DNA of 64,000 bases from positions 248,001 through 312,000 of the forward strand of contig LLEY01000019.1 of NCBI GenBank assembly GCA_001414485.1. Direction: 5' to 3'. Shown piece after piece: positions 46,085 through 57,800 of the stretch (position 1 is its first letter; the number at the start of each line of letters is the position of its first letter). A model generated the notes under the pieces. That model searched no databases. It was not told the origin of the DNA and was given only the letters and a program-made list of their open reading frames with translations. Position numbers and translations under genes: made by a program. This stretch comes from Calycina herbarum. Its lineage: Eukaryota > Ascomycota > Leotiomycetes > Helotiales > Pezizellaceae.

Positions 46085-48162
46085 ATGTATCTTCCTCTCC
46101 TCCTTGCCTCCATCCTCTCCGCGGCAAGCGCTCAATACCCGCCCGATTCCTCGTCAACCTTGACCACCATCCTCTCCCCCGTTGATGGCAACATCACCAT
46201 ATCCTACAAGACACCTCCAATTGGCACCTGCCAGACGGCCTTTCCCAAACAACAGCAGTATACAGGATGGGTCAATATCCCCGGCACCTACTCGACCAAC
46301 ACCTTTTTTTGGTTCATCGGAGGTCGTGATCCCACTGACAAGCTCACAATATGGTTGAATGGTGGTCCGGGTTCGAGCTCCATGGTCGGTCTCTTCAACG
46401 AGAATGGGCCTTGCGAGGTGGTGCAGTCTGCACAGGGGACATTCGCGACCAAGGCGAGAGATTGGGGCTGGGATCGAGGGTCAAATATCCTCTATATTGA
46501 TCAGGTACGCTTGCTGCCTTGTTTTCGTTGCATTTCCAACACTCGGGATGGACACCAGCTAACCATTGACAGCCAAACCAAGTCGGCTTCTCTTATGACA
46601 CGCCTACCAACGGCTCCCTTGATCTCATGACGTCGAAGCTATATACTCCATCCCAAGTTCTCCCGAATTCGCAGCCGGCCTCTACATTCATGAATGGTAC
46701 ATTCAGCTCTCTCAACCAAAACAACACCGCCAACACAACCGAGTTGGCGGGAATGGCAATATGGCACATGCTGCAAGGATTCCTCGGTGCCTTTCCCCAA
46801 TATATGCCAAATAGCACATCCGTGGGAGTACACTTGTTTGCCGAAAGTTATGGAGGAAAATATGGTCCTGCATTCGCAACTCTTTGGTCGGAGCAAAACA
46901 GAAAACGCTCGAATGGGTCTCTGTCGTTGAACGGCACAATTGATATCAAGCTTGCGTCGCTGGGAATTGTGAATGGGTGTGTCGATGATCTGATACAAGC
47001 TCCATATTACCCAGCTTTTGCTGTCAACAACACCTTTGGCTTGACCGCTATCAACCCCACCAGAGCTCAATTAGCTTCCGCCAGTTTCTCGGCGAGAGGG
47101 GGATGCCGCGATCAGATCAACAATTGTAGGGCTGCTGTCTTGGGTCAGGACCCCGCCAATGGTGGAGATGTGGAGAGCGTGAACAAGCTGTGTTCCTCTG
47201 CTTACAACAGCTGTACCACCAATGTTATGCAGCCATATATGGATGCTGGGCGTAGTGTGTATGACATATCTCATCTTCTTCCAGACGCCTTTCTGTCCAG
47301 CACGTACCTGGATTACTTGAATACGCCAGAGTTTCTCGCTGCCATCGGCTCACCAGTCAACTACACCGAAACCAATTACCAAGTTGTTGATGCATTCACC
47401 TCCACAGGGGACTATGAACGAGAGTCTTTGGTCCCCAGTCTTTCCGCTCTTCTTCGTCAAGGTATCCGAGTGGGTTTAATGTATGGAGATCGAGATTATC
47501 TTTGTAATTGGATGGGAGGAGAAGCCATTTCCTTGGCTGTTGCTGCGCAGACATCTGCCTCATATGCCTCTCGATTTCCAGCTGCTGGATACGCACCTAT
47601 AATAACAAACGCCACTTATATTGGTGGTGTCGTTCGTCAGTATGGAAATTTATCATTTAGTCGAATTTATGATGCTGGACATACGGTTCCAGCTTACCAG
47701 CCCGAAACGGCTTTTGAAGTCTTTGCCCGGATTATCACTGGCACTTCAGTCTCGACAGGGGAAATCATCAACCCCTCTGCATTCAATACTACTGGTCCCT
47801 TGAACGCAACAGTCACTGCAAGTTTACCAGCGTCTCCAGCAGCGACTTGTTTTCTTCGAAATATCGGACAGACATGTAATGAAAACCAGAGGAACATGAT
47901 TCTCGCCGGGAAAGGCGCAATCATCAACGGCGTTTTGTACAGTGCCTCGGCTGAATGGAGCTCAGCAATCTCTTCAGCATCGGCTTCGGATACTGCCACG
48001 GCGACTGTGTCAGTCACGACAACACAAGTTTTGACTGGACTTTTCACGGCGACAGCCACACCAAGCCCGACGAAAAAGTCATTGGGTATTCGTTCTTCGT
48101 CTTTACAGTTTTCTCCACTTGGGTATTATGTACTGGGAGTTTTGGTGTATTTGGTCTGGTGA
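46085..48162 (+). CDS. Secreted serine carboxypeptidase (peptidase family S10), probable GPI anchor
   Basis: Removes C-terminal residues from peptides, in the secretory pathway or at the cell surface. Two exons, 46085-46504 and 46573-48162; 669 residues. Signal peptide 1-18 (MYLPLLLASILSAASA). Family blocks: LTIWLNGGPGSSSM (oxyanion hole) and YIDQPNQVGFSYDT across the splice. Catalytic Ser is about 232 in HLFAESYGGKYG, catalytic Asp about 448 in YGDRDYLCNWMGG, and catalytic His about 510 in IYDAGHTVPAYQPETA. Many N-glycosylation sites. The C-terminus is a Ser/Thr-rich stretch followed by a hydrophobic end (PLGYYVLGVLVYLVW), the pattern of a GPI attachment signal. An upstream out-of-frame ATG at 46071 is ignored in favour of the one opening the signal peptide. 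Confidence 0.92.
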
Positions 48163-50174
48163 CCTTGACTTGGAGAGGGGCTTACAAAAAGAGATTCAAC
48201 GTTGACTTTACATTAAAACGCATAATAGGGGCGCATCAAGGTGGGATGTTACATAGACGAGGTGTCTATTACAAAAACAAATCGGCATTGAAAATACCAA
48301 CATGGAAACACGGAACACAGAAATAAAACATGGGCGGAAAGCCAAGGGGAAGTTAATTGGGATCCAAGAGCAGGGGCGCAAAGACGTATTTTCCTGTCAG
48401 GAACGGGTAGAAAAAACGCGAGGAATTGTTAAGAGTATATTAGGATTTGAGTGCCACGAGTAATACAAAGAGGTTGAGACTTTGGCCTGTCGTTTTGTTG
48501 CATTATACCCATCGATGCTTTTTTAAGAGAATAGAATAAGCATTGCTTTCACTGCCACGCGGAGCTTGCTGCTGACTTGATTTGTGTGCCTTGAACTTGA
48601 GTTGATTCATTCTTATTATACACGGAATCGAAAATTCATAATGTTAGTGTGAACCGTACTTTCATGTAAGTAAGCATAACTGTTGGTTCGACTTGGTGGT
48701 CGATAGCTTGATGCAAAAAGAGTGTATATTCTTATAACTATCGTTGATGCATGCCGAGTACAAGCTGTACTCGGTCCTACTTAAATACCTGCCCTTCCTC
48801 GCTAAGCGAGACGGGCACGTGGAAGTGCTAACCACTTATGCATACCGACAATAACCTCATGGGATCCAGCTATTTTTCTCATCGAGCCCTCTTTTCCAAC
48901 CATGCATCCTACGATTTACATTTCGCGATAGTTGACTCTTGAGAAGCTGAGATCTACCGGCACCAATCGATTGTTTCATCCGCGGCGATCTTTTGCGATT
49001 TTAGCGAGCCACCAAAAGCATTGTTACGGAGACTAGGTCGAACCAATATCAAATGGACGTTCGGAAAGTTGAGTCTTCATTTGGTTCTGCCTTGTCTGCT
49101 TGGTACACCAACCCTCGAGTCTCCTCACCTCTCGGCAACCCAAAGCCGAATTCAATGAACGAGTCATCTAGCTGTGGCTAATTGCGGGTACAAATATTCA
49201 AGCATGGGTTGCTTGCCTTTGAATCGGCCAAGTCCCCAAGTGCAGTTCACTTCTCGCTTAATAAGGGGGTCCGGATGCTGAAGAAATTGATCACTCCTTA
49301 TCACATGCTGATTACTATATACCGCGATGTGAAATATTGTCAAATTGGTTAGACCTTTGCTCAAAAGCTATTGCTATTTTCTCCACGATCAACCATACCG
49401 ATCGATACATGTCTCTATGTAACGGCCTCCACTAGAGTTGAGGGAGTTATTATTACACCACCATCAACGATCTCACTACTGTGGCTGGAGCTAGTACTGG
49501 ATCCCGTAGCGAACCGTAACCAGGCATTTAAAATCGGAATCAAATGCAAATCCTTTTTTGGTGTGCCGCTATTTGTGGGCAAGAAAGCAATTTTTGCTGT
49601 GTCATTCAGCTTAGATGATAAAATCCTGATGTTTTGTGCAAGAACTCACTTGTTGCTCGACGATTGAGAGGACTTGTGATTATGACTTCAATATTAAACA
49701 AAGTTGCGATGGTGTATACGATCATGGTCTTAGCAGACGCACGAATCAGGTTAAGCGAGCTGGGCGTCAGCAACACTTCACAGTTTGATCGAGTACGATT
49801 TTTACAAGCGTAGTTTAGGAATATTAGGAAATTTTGAGGAAAGAGCGGAGTTTTTAATGAATTTGGGCAAGTTGATTAATTGTTATAGGGGTTGGGGGAG
49901 CAAAGAAACTCAAGTATCCACAGGATACGCTGAGTAAACATAAAGACTTGAATGTACCAAGCCGACCTCGTCGGAATCAAGTCTTTAAACATTTTAGACC
50001 ACCCTCTGCCGTGCTTGGAGGTTGGAACCGATCGGGCGAAATTCCAACCCCACCTAAATGCAAACATTGCATATAGCAAACTACAAGTTAATATTCCAAG
50101 ACTAAATTCGAAATGGGAACTTTACCCATCTGACAAAGTCAATTTGTACCAACTCCTCGATTTGAGTTGTCAAA
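48163..50174. other. Intergenic, 2.0 kb
   Basis: Spacer between convergent genes. ORFs up to about 120 codons (for example 47955-48326 plus, which mostly overlaps the peptidase) are not convincing. Normal base composition; no repeat matched elsewhere in the window. Confidence 0.4.
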
Positions 50175-50921
50175 TCAAGGCTCGGCGTACAGTGTCCGAC
50201 CAGAGCTGATCGCTCGAGACTTTGCTTCCGATCGTTCTGCTCGCTTCTTGATTCTCCGCCGGTCGATGGCACAGTAGATCAAGGAAGCGAGTAGGAGGAC
50301 AGCGAACAAGATTATGCCAACGAAGGCCCCAATCGCTGTAATCCGAGGCATCCCTAAGAATGTATCACCAGGTTTAGTAATCGTTGACTGGCTGGCCTGG
50401 GCGAAGACAGTCGGATTTGGGATTTCAGCTACCTCGGAATAGTGATTTTCGGCACGTTTTGTGAGGGTGGGAGTGGGAGTGGGAGTAGGGGAGGTGCTGG
50501 TGCCAGAGTAAATTTCCGTTGGACGAGGCTTGAATGGAGCTACCGTACCGTGGGTGATAGATCTGGAAACGGAAGAAGCTGGCTCCTTCGTAACTGGGGT
50601 GTCCGAAGGCCGGGTCGACGAACGAGGAGCTGCTGAGCAAGAACAGTTATGATGCATCGTCATCGTGTGATGGACTGTTACCGTATGATGGATCGTGCCA
50701 GTCTCGGTATTTGGAAAGATGCTACTTACACTGCTGTCCTCATCCCCATCTCCTTCATGACGAACAAGGTTCCCATGCAAGTTGGATGGCGAGAAGGTAC
50801 TGTGCGGTGCGTCACGTACACATAGTCCCTCGCCCTTTTCATAGCAAGAAATATCTTGCGAAAGGGCAACTGCTGCTGCGAAAGCGAAAACAGAAACCGT
50901 GGATGGATATGAGAATTGCAT
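50175..50921 (-). CDS. Single-pass surface protein with His-rich motif and basic cytosolic tail
   Basis: 248 residues from the Met at 50921, chosen because it opens a signal peptide (MQFSYPSTVSVFAFAAAVAL); a Met 26 codons upstream exists but would bury the signal. The ectodomain has two early Cys (ISCYEKGEGLCVRD), then a His cluster with three HH pairs at six-residue spacing followed by CSC (HHTVTVHHTMTMHHNCSC). A Ser/Thr/Pro stalk with SPTPTPTPT follows. One membrane helix lies near 195-220 (AIGAFVGIILFAVLLLASLI), then a basic tail (DRRRIKKRAERSEAKSR). The architecture resembles fungal wall-sensor or mid2-like proteins, but no family is recognised. The His/Cys cluster suggests metal binding; that is inference. 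Confidence 0.7.
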   Translation of the reverse strand: MQFSYPSTVSVFAFAAAVALSQDISCYEKGEGLCVRDAPHSTFSPSNLHGNLVRHEGDGDEDSSVSSIFPNTETGTIHHTVTVHHTMTMHHNCSCSAAPRSSTRPSDTPVTKEPASSVSRSITHGTVAPFKPRPTEIYSGTSTSPTPTPTPTLTKRAENHYSEVAEIPNPTVFAQASQSTITKPGDTFLGMPRITAIGAFVGIILFAVLLLASLIYCAIDRRRIKKRAERSEAKSRAISSGRTLYAEP

Positions 50922-51235
50922 ATTGAAAACAAGTGTATGCAGTGAGGGGAGATAATCGAGAGGGATGTTGAGGAAGAAAATTGCTATGTCTGCTTGCAAT
51001 ATTCTCTTATGCTGTAAAATTGGGTTTGTTCGCTCAGGAAATAAAACCGTTGTTTGGGCTGTTCATGAAAAAAATGGCCTTTGTCCCGCCAAAATGGACT
51101 CGCCTACAATACTGTTGTGCGTTTCAGAGACCAAACTTCTTTGACTTAAACAAAGAGAACCTCGTGAACCAATAAATGGCGGCACCAATGCACAAGTCAT
51201 ATCCACGCCATTCTTATAATCCCTGCCGCCTTGAC
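50922..51235. other. Intergenic
   Basis: About 310 bp, promoter of the His-rich protein gene and 3' end of the DUF1295 gene. Nothing else seen. Confidence 0.4.
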
Positions 51236-52551
51236 TCAGAATTTTGGAATGAACACAGGTGTATTCTTTTTCCACCTGTTTTCTCGTTAGACGAGGAGTT
51301 GAGAGGAGAGAACGAGGACACAACGGCCAAAAAAGGGAACAAAGGGAGGAGTTGCTCACTCTTGGTAGTCTTTGCGATCTCCAAATTTCCTGTCATACTT
51401 CTTCTCACTCAAAGGAATTCCCGAAACCTTGAAGAGTAGAAACGTGACGAAGGCGGGGCTTACGGCACACATTCCAAGTCCAAGGACTTTTCCATATGAC
51501 GTCCCGGCCAGTCCCATACCTGTCAGTTATTAGAGTAATGTATGGCGCGAAACGGCCGAGAGGTAGACCTCAAAGACGAACGAAAAGATTGGTAACATAC
51601 CTTTTTGACCTGTGGTGGTAAGTAAAACGCCAGCTGTAGTTGTTGCAATTCCGGTCCACAGGGTGGTCTCCCCCTAAATCAACATTAGTATCAGGAAGTA
51701 ACCAAAAGGATGCACAGATGCGTACAAAGTAGTTTGGATGCCTAGATTGACTCCACAATCCATGGGTCAAGAAATCCTCATCATGCTCCTTCCTTCTCTT
51801 CGCTTCAACCCAAGCACTCTTCTGTCTATCGGCAGCAACCTCGAAGCTGAACCCACCGACATAAAGCACAATACCCACGATATCAGTCAGTCCCAAAACT
51901 GGAAGGGCAGCCAGAGTGGTGCGTGGAATGGAATTCAAGGCCAAGACAGGCATCATACAAAGGGTAATCCATGTTGCTTGAGCCATCCACGCAGCAAAGA
52001 ATCGAGTGGGTGATTTCTTGATTTCGTCAAACCTTGAGGGGTGATTAGCAACACGAAGTCAGGAGGAGCAAACCGAGCCGGCATACCTGGAGTCGTGGCC
52101 ATCTTTCAAAACGCGCTGGAAAAGATAGGAGCCCACTGAATTGCCAGTTAGCACGAGTGGGAGACAAGCAACGCATTGGCTCACATCTCGTTGCCCATAC
52201 AGCCACGGCCGTACTAATGACTACTTGTCGCCAATTGAGACCATTTGCCCCTCCCTTGCCCTTGCCCTTGCCAGTGAAAGCGTCGAGTAGACTGGGCCAT
52301 GCGGGTTTGAGCGAACCCACAGCCGTTGCAGCCGCACGTGCCCGGATCGCAGGAAGATACAGACTCAAGGCGGTGACGGAAAGATATGTGAGAGAGCCGG
52401 AAACATCGTAAAAACGTTCCGACTGAGCCACGATCGAAGGGACCGCAAAGGCGGCTTGGATAGCAAAGGCCGCGCCGACCGACGGGATCAACGTGCTCAC
52501 AAACGGATTTCGGAAGTTGGTGAGATGGAGAAGAGCGCTGGAGATGGCCAT
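51236..52551 (-). CDS. DUF1295 / steroid 5-alpha-reductase-like membrane enzyme
   Basis: Polytopic membrane protein of the steroid oxidoreductase-like superfamily; substrate unknown, probably lipid metabolism in the ER. Six exons: 52185-52551, 52087-52135, 51726-52032, 51601-51673, 51360-51519 and 51236-51275; 996 bp, 331 residues, all junctions in phase. Family blocks: ERFYDVSGSLTYLSVTALSL near the N-terminus, WRQVVISTAVAVWATRLGSY, VLKDGHDSRFDEIKKSPTRF, GGFSFEVAADRQKSAW, GLWSQSRHPNYFGE (the conserved RHPNYxGE motif, completed across a splice) and a C-terminus YQEWKKNTPVFIPKF that only appears once the last 84-bp intron is removed. Start at 52551 preferred over 52641 because the family starts close to this point. 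Divergent from ADE1. Confidence 0.9.
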
Positions 52552-52847
52552 GTTGTTGCAAGGGATTGACGCGGAGGGAAAATCAGGAAGTTGAGACTTT
52601 TGGAAGGTTGAAGTCCTTGCAAGTAGAGAAGTGAAATACATACAGGGGAGGAGCGAATCAGTGACGTATGGCGTGGAGGGGTCAACTGCAGATGGATCCC
52701 CGCCATCGCATAATTAGCACATCACGTGCACCAGTTACACAAATGGTACAATTTCCCCCACATGGATATTGCTGCTTGTACTACTATGCTCGAGTATGCG
52801 ACACTTGATACCATTCCGTACCCAACCTCCAACTCACCTCACCCATC
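52552..52847. promoter_or_regulatory. Divergent promoter DUF1295/ADE1
   Basis: 296 bp between two starts, so the promoters must overlap or be compact. An ATCACGTGCACC motif near 52720 contains a CACGTG E-box, the type recognised by bHLH factors such as yeast Pho4 or Cbf1. Its use here is inference. Confidence 0.45.
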
Positions 52848-53847
52848 ATGGCCCAATCCACCAAGGTCATCACCTCCTTCTCAATCGACTCCCTCCCCAA
52901 AGTCGCAACAGGCAAAGTCCGCGAACTCTACAATGTCGACGACCAAACCCTTCTTTTCGTGGCATCCGACAGGATCTCCGCATACGATGTAATCATGGAA
53001 AACGTAAGGAAGGAACCCTCTCAAGAGTTGGAGTTCCGGCTAGCTAATCTCTCCTCTCCTCCACCAGGGAATTCCCTCAAAGGGTGCGCTCCTCACCCTT
53101 CTCTCGGCCCACTGGTTCAAGGTCCTCCCTACGCTCCTCCCATGTCTCCGAACACACTTCCTAACACTCGCCCTCCCCTCTGCCATTCCGGACTCGCAGA
53201 CCACCATCCTCCGCAACCGTTCTATGCAAGTTCGCCGCCTGAAAATATTTCCCATCGAAGCCATTGTCCGTGGCTATATCACAGGTTCGGCATGGAAGGA
53301 ATACCAGCGCTCGGGCATGGTACATACAATCCCCATAGTTGCAGGACTCCAAGAATCACAACCTTTCCCTGGAGGGGCACTATACACACCAAGTACAAAA
53401 GCAGAAGCGGGGCTGAATGATGAAAACATTTCCCTAGAAGAAGCAGCAAAAATCGTCGGCCCTAAATATGCGAAAAAGATTGAAAAGCTAGCTATTACAC
53501 TTTATGAGACGGCCCGGGATTATGCAAAGGAGCGTGGCATCATCATCGCGGACACCAAATTCGAATTTGGCCTCGACGAGGAGACTGACGAGATAGTACT
53601 TGTCGATGAGGTATTGACCCCTGATTCAAGTCGCTTTTGGCCTATAGACAAATACGAAATCGGAAGGGAGCAGGAGAGCTTTGATAAACAATACTTGCGG
53701 GATTGGTTGGTCCAGGAGGGGTTGAAAGGAAAGCAGGGTATTACAATGCCTGACGAGGTTGTGAAAGGCACGGCTGAGAAGTATAGAGAAGCTTTTGAAA
53801 AGTTGACGGGGAGAAAGTACGAAGATGCTATTAATAATGGAATGTAG
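52848..53847 (+). CDS. ADE1: Phosphoribosylaminoimidazole-succinocarboxamide (SAICAR) synthase
   Basis: ATP-dependent ligase joining CAIR and aspartate in de novo purine synthesis, cytosolic. Two exons, 52848-53003 and 53068-53847; 936 bp, 311 residues. Family blocks: [37 protein letters not shown] across the splice, [44 protein letters not shown]-like [43 protein letters not shown] and [11 protein letters not shown]. The stop lies only 19 bp from the 3' end of the convergent deaminase gene, so the two transcripts must overlap. Confidence 0.96.
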
Positions 53848-53866
53848 GAGACGGAACTGGTCTGTC

Positions 53867-54553
53867 TCATCCCTTGATATGGCCTGCAGTCGCGACGTCT
53901 AGAATCTCCTTCTCTAATCCCTCCCCCTCCACCAGGATGACCTGTATGCCGGCATCCTCCAATTTTCTTCGTCCGGTGTTTTCCTGGACGAAAGTTTCTG
54001 GTTCCAATACGCCCACATACACCCGTTTGATTCCCTTTCCCTTTCCCTCTCCCTTTTCCTTCCCCCTTCCCAGCCTGAGAATTCTCTCCACGCATGGCAC
54101 ATTCCCCACCGAACGCTGCGAGCAAGGCTCCACCGTCGTGTACAGCACCGTATCCTCTGGCAACACCCCTCCCACCTCTTCCTCCGCAACCCCGTGTTCC
54201 CTGGCCAGCTTGATAAAACATGACTGTTCCGCATGTGTGTTGCCTTCGCATTCGAGCGTGTAACCGGTAGCTAGGACGGTGTTGGTGGTGGCATCGACGA
54301 CCAGCGCTCCCACGCGATAATTGGTGGGTTTGGGCGTCGACTGCTTTGCCAGTTGCAGTGCTTGTCGCATGTAGTCTAGATGCGAGGGAGAGGGAGGGGA
54401 GGGGGAAGAAGGAGAGGGGGAAGAAGGAGAGGGAGAGGGAAGTGGCCTCATGGGCGTATGTTGAGCCTTCATTCTGCTGGTGGTGCTGGTGCAGGTGGTC
54501 GAGTGTTTGCATGGCTCTACGTCACTTTTCGGTACTGCCAGTAGCGAAATCAT
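53867..54553 (-). CDS. Rib2-type DRAP/cytidine-deaminase-fold protein
   Basis: Zinc-dependent deaminase domain resembling the C-terminal (deaminase) part of yeast Rib2, which deaminates the pyrimidine intermediate of riboflavin synthesis. Up to 228 residues. Zinc motifs: GNTHAEQSCFIKLA (HAE) and VEPCSQRSVGNVPCVERIL (PCxxR..C). The further conserved segment VYVGVLEPETFVQENTGRRK is present. There is no pseudouridine-synthase part, so it is either a stand-alone DRAP deaminase or a paralogue. The N-terminus is uncertain: the first Met (54553) precedes a Ser/Pro run (about residues 39-58) encoded by a GGGAGAGGGAGAA-like microsatellite, and Met 28 (54472) or the Met in LDYMRQALQLAK are alternatives. 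A basic GKEKGEGKGKG insertion interrupts the fold. Convergent with ADE1, divergent from the WD40 gene. Confidence 0.8.
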   Translation of the reverse strand: MISLLAVPKSDVEPCKHSTTCTSTTSRMKAQHTPMRPLPSPSPSSPSPSSPSPPSPSHLDYMRQALQLAKQSTPKPTNYRVGALVVDATTNTVLATGYTLECEGNTHAEQSCFIKLAREHGVAEEEVGGVLPEDTVLYTTVEPCSQRSVGNVPCVERILRLGRGKEKGEGKGKGIKRVYVGVLEPETFVQENTGRRKLEDAGIQVILVEGEGLEKEILDVATAGHIKG

Positions 54554-54895
54554 GAATGCGAAAGCGATGCGCCTTGCAGGAATCCACGGCAGTCTGGCCT
54601 TCCATTTCTCCTTCTACCTACAATCTCTCTGACAACCGACCCTCCACATCACCCCTCTACTCGGTCTCTTTTTTGGATTCAACGACAATATATACAACAC
54701 AGCAAAGATATCTCACCTCACCAGTCTACCCCATCCCATACCGTACTCGAGTACCACTCCAAGTCTTCCCCTCTATCGCCGGAATCGACGGAACAGTGCG
54801 AAGCACACCTACCAGCGCATCGCATCGCAGCGCAGCGCAGCGCACGCATCACAGTCGCCAGCAGTCAACCTCGAGCACATGGATGTTGCGTGGCC
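54554..54895. promoter_or_regulatory. Divergent promoter, deaminase/WD40 gene
   Basis: 342 bp between starts. It contains a GCATCGCATCGCAGCGCAGC tandem run of 5-mers near 54817-54845 and CT-rich leader sequence. No RNA gene seen. Confidence 0.4.
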
Positions 54896-57800
54896 ATGCC
54901 TGACATCGCTCTGCCGAAAATCAAGGTGATCGATACGCACAACCTCGATGGCTCCGCGACGGGAAACCCGGCCTCGGCCATAGATTCCCCCTCGGATGGA
55001 GGGCATTCGGGAAGGCCAAAATCCTCGACATCCTCCGAAGGTATATTTGTCTTTCCTTTCTTGCCGGAGAAGACCATCCACTCTTCCCTTGGATTTGGCA
55101 CATTATCCCAAGCAACGATGGACAAATGCTATGCTATCTCTATGCTTCCTCTCCGCGGCAACACTTATGCTAACCTACACTTACACCACAGGCAACCCAC
55201 CAATTAACAAAACAAAGTCACCTATCAAATTAATGCGAAACGTCTCCGGCAAAGATGCCAATGCCGCGAAGCCAGCACCGTCCCCAGCAGGTCGAACTAC
55301 CACGGCCATTGACCCCCTCTCACATGTGCGTTTTGCCCCTGCGACGCAATCCGATGCACGCCTATATCATCACATTAGAGGTTATGTTGGCTGATATCAT
55401 GGGGTAGTATATACTGAAGCGGACGAACACAGCAAACGCCATTCCTCCCAAGCTGCGAACCAACCCCGGCGGCCTTGATAATGGGAATAACGATATAAAG
55501 AGTCCTGTGAGTCCGGAACTTGGGCCTCCAGGAAGACAAGGGACGCCTGAGATCATCCGGAGTGATAGTAACTTGGGCAAGGAGAAAAGGTGAGTGTCAT
55601 GAACCTCTGGCGTTTGCGCGGACCCAGTTACAACAATCATTTTTCGGATGGAATGGTGGCAGCAGGTTGCTAACAATATACCGATAGGAAAGGGGTGTCA
55701 TTTTTGAGTCGATTTAGCATCATCGGTGGGAAGAAGAAAGATCAATCTGCGGACATCGACGACGATGAATCCGAGCAAGGCGACCAGCGACCAGAAGGCA
55801 TGAATGCCCATGTCTTCTCCTCTTCGATTGGCGCAAATGGGTATATACCACAGCACAAAGAACCACCGCGATACATCAAAGTCCGAGCACACAACAAGAA
55901 GGTGAGGGAATTCAATCGCATGTTTCTGGCTCAAGAGTTGAGTGGAACAGCCGAGAAGGTGTCGGGGTCGAGCACAACGGGCGCATCGAATTCCTCCAAG
56001 GTACCTAAATCGTCCAAGAACAGTGGAGCAATATGGGCTACAGAATTCAGCAAAGATGGCAAATATCTGGCAGCCGCAGGTCGGGATCAGGTCGTCAGAA
56101 TTTGGGCAGTGATTTCGACGCCGGAGGAGAGACAAGCACACGAACACGAGGAAGACCTATCATCCAGGACATTAGGTGGCGAACGCTTAAGTGCACCGGT
56201 TTTCAGGTCCAAACCCATACGGGAATTCAGAGGTCACTCGGGGGAAATCCTCGACTTGAGTTGGAGTAAAAACAACTTTTTGCTGTCATCGTCAATGGAC
56301 AAGGAAGTTCGCTTATGGCACATCAGTAGACAAGAGTGTCTCTGTGCTTTCAAACACAAAGACTTTGTCACATCCATCGCTTTCCACCCCACTGACGATA
56401 GGTTCTTCTTAGCCGGATCTCTCGACTGCGTTTTGAGATTGTGGTCCATCCCCGACAAGAGTGTAGCATATTGGAACCAACTACCTGATCTCATTACCGC
56501 TGTATCATTTTCCCCAGACGGAAAAATGGCTATGGCAGGTGTTCTAAGTGGCCTCTGTTTATTCTATGAGACGGAGGGGTTGAAATATCATACGCAAATC
56601 CATGTCCGATCATCGAGAGGGAAAAACGCCAAAGGCAGCAAGATAACTGGGATTCGAACGATAACATATCCTCTAGGCGACCCGGAAGGCGATATCAAAG
56701 TTTTGATCACCAGTAATGATTCACGAGTTCGCATGTACAACCTCCGAGATAAGAGTCTGGAGATGAAGTTTCGGGGACATGAAAATACATGCAGTCAAAT
56801 CAATGCCAGTTTCAGTGAAGATGCCCAGTATGTGATTTGTGGCAGTGAGGACCGCAAAGCTTACATTTGGAATACTGGCCCGATCGACTCGGAGAACAAG
56901 GATAAACGCCCACTGGAAATATTCGAAGCCCATTCGGATATGGTTACCGCAGCGGTCATGGCTCCTACGAAAGCAAGACAACTACTGAGTGCTTCTGGTG
57001 ATCCAATCTATGACCTCTGCAATCCGCCACCTGTCACCCTCCTGAGCAGAGAAGAATCCAACGCATCATCTATGCCACCCCTAGAATCCGACAAGCGCCA
57101 TTCAGATCCCATAAGCGAAGCCCAGTTGAAGAAACCAGAGGAGTCGCCTGCCTATATAGCTCGGTGTACGCATACTGATGGGAACATTATCATTACAGCT
57201 GATTATTTGGGCGGTATCAAAGTCTTTCGACAGGACTGGTATGTACCCCTCCATCCATGTTTGCCATACTGTATTTGTATTGACTTGCTTGCGGTCAGTG
57301 CCTACCACAAACGCATGTCCAACAACTGGGAAACTGGTTCGACGTTTTCAAAGAAGATGTTGGGTCGCAGCAACTCAATAATGACCAGAAATTCTGGCGG
57401 ATCCCATTCAAGACGGAATTCTGCATCTCAAGGATCACTCGGCGGACCTCACAATATGCCTTCGGATCATATCTTGTCATGGCGTAATCATGTTCTGGAC
57501 AATAACAGCATGAAAAACGGAAGCTCCAAAACCCCCCGAAGCAATGATCGAAGTGTCTCACCTGGCAAGTTCAACAGAAATTCATACCAATCGTTCTCAA
57601 CAACCAACTCACAAAACAACCTCGCCAGTGCGGCTCGCCAACAACCGTACATGGGCACGCCACTCCACACAACCTCAAGCGTGTCCACAATCAGTCCACC
57701 TCCCAGCATCCATCGAACGACGACTTATACTGTTAGCCAACCCCCGACGCCTAGTTTTAGTTTCCAAAGCGCTATTGATGAAAATCCGTTGCGCATTGAT

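Noticed and set aside
46071..46087. Upstream ATG of the carboxypeptidase as start
   Set aside because: It is out of frame with the signal peptide and peptidase; the ATG at 46085 opens the proper secretion signal.
53520..54512. 330-codon minus-strand ORF across ADE1 3' end and the deaminase gene
   Set aside because: It is the antisense frame of two well-supported genes, with repetitive Arg/Gly content from the microsatellite and no domain.
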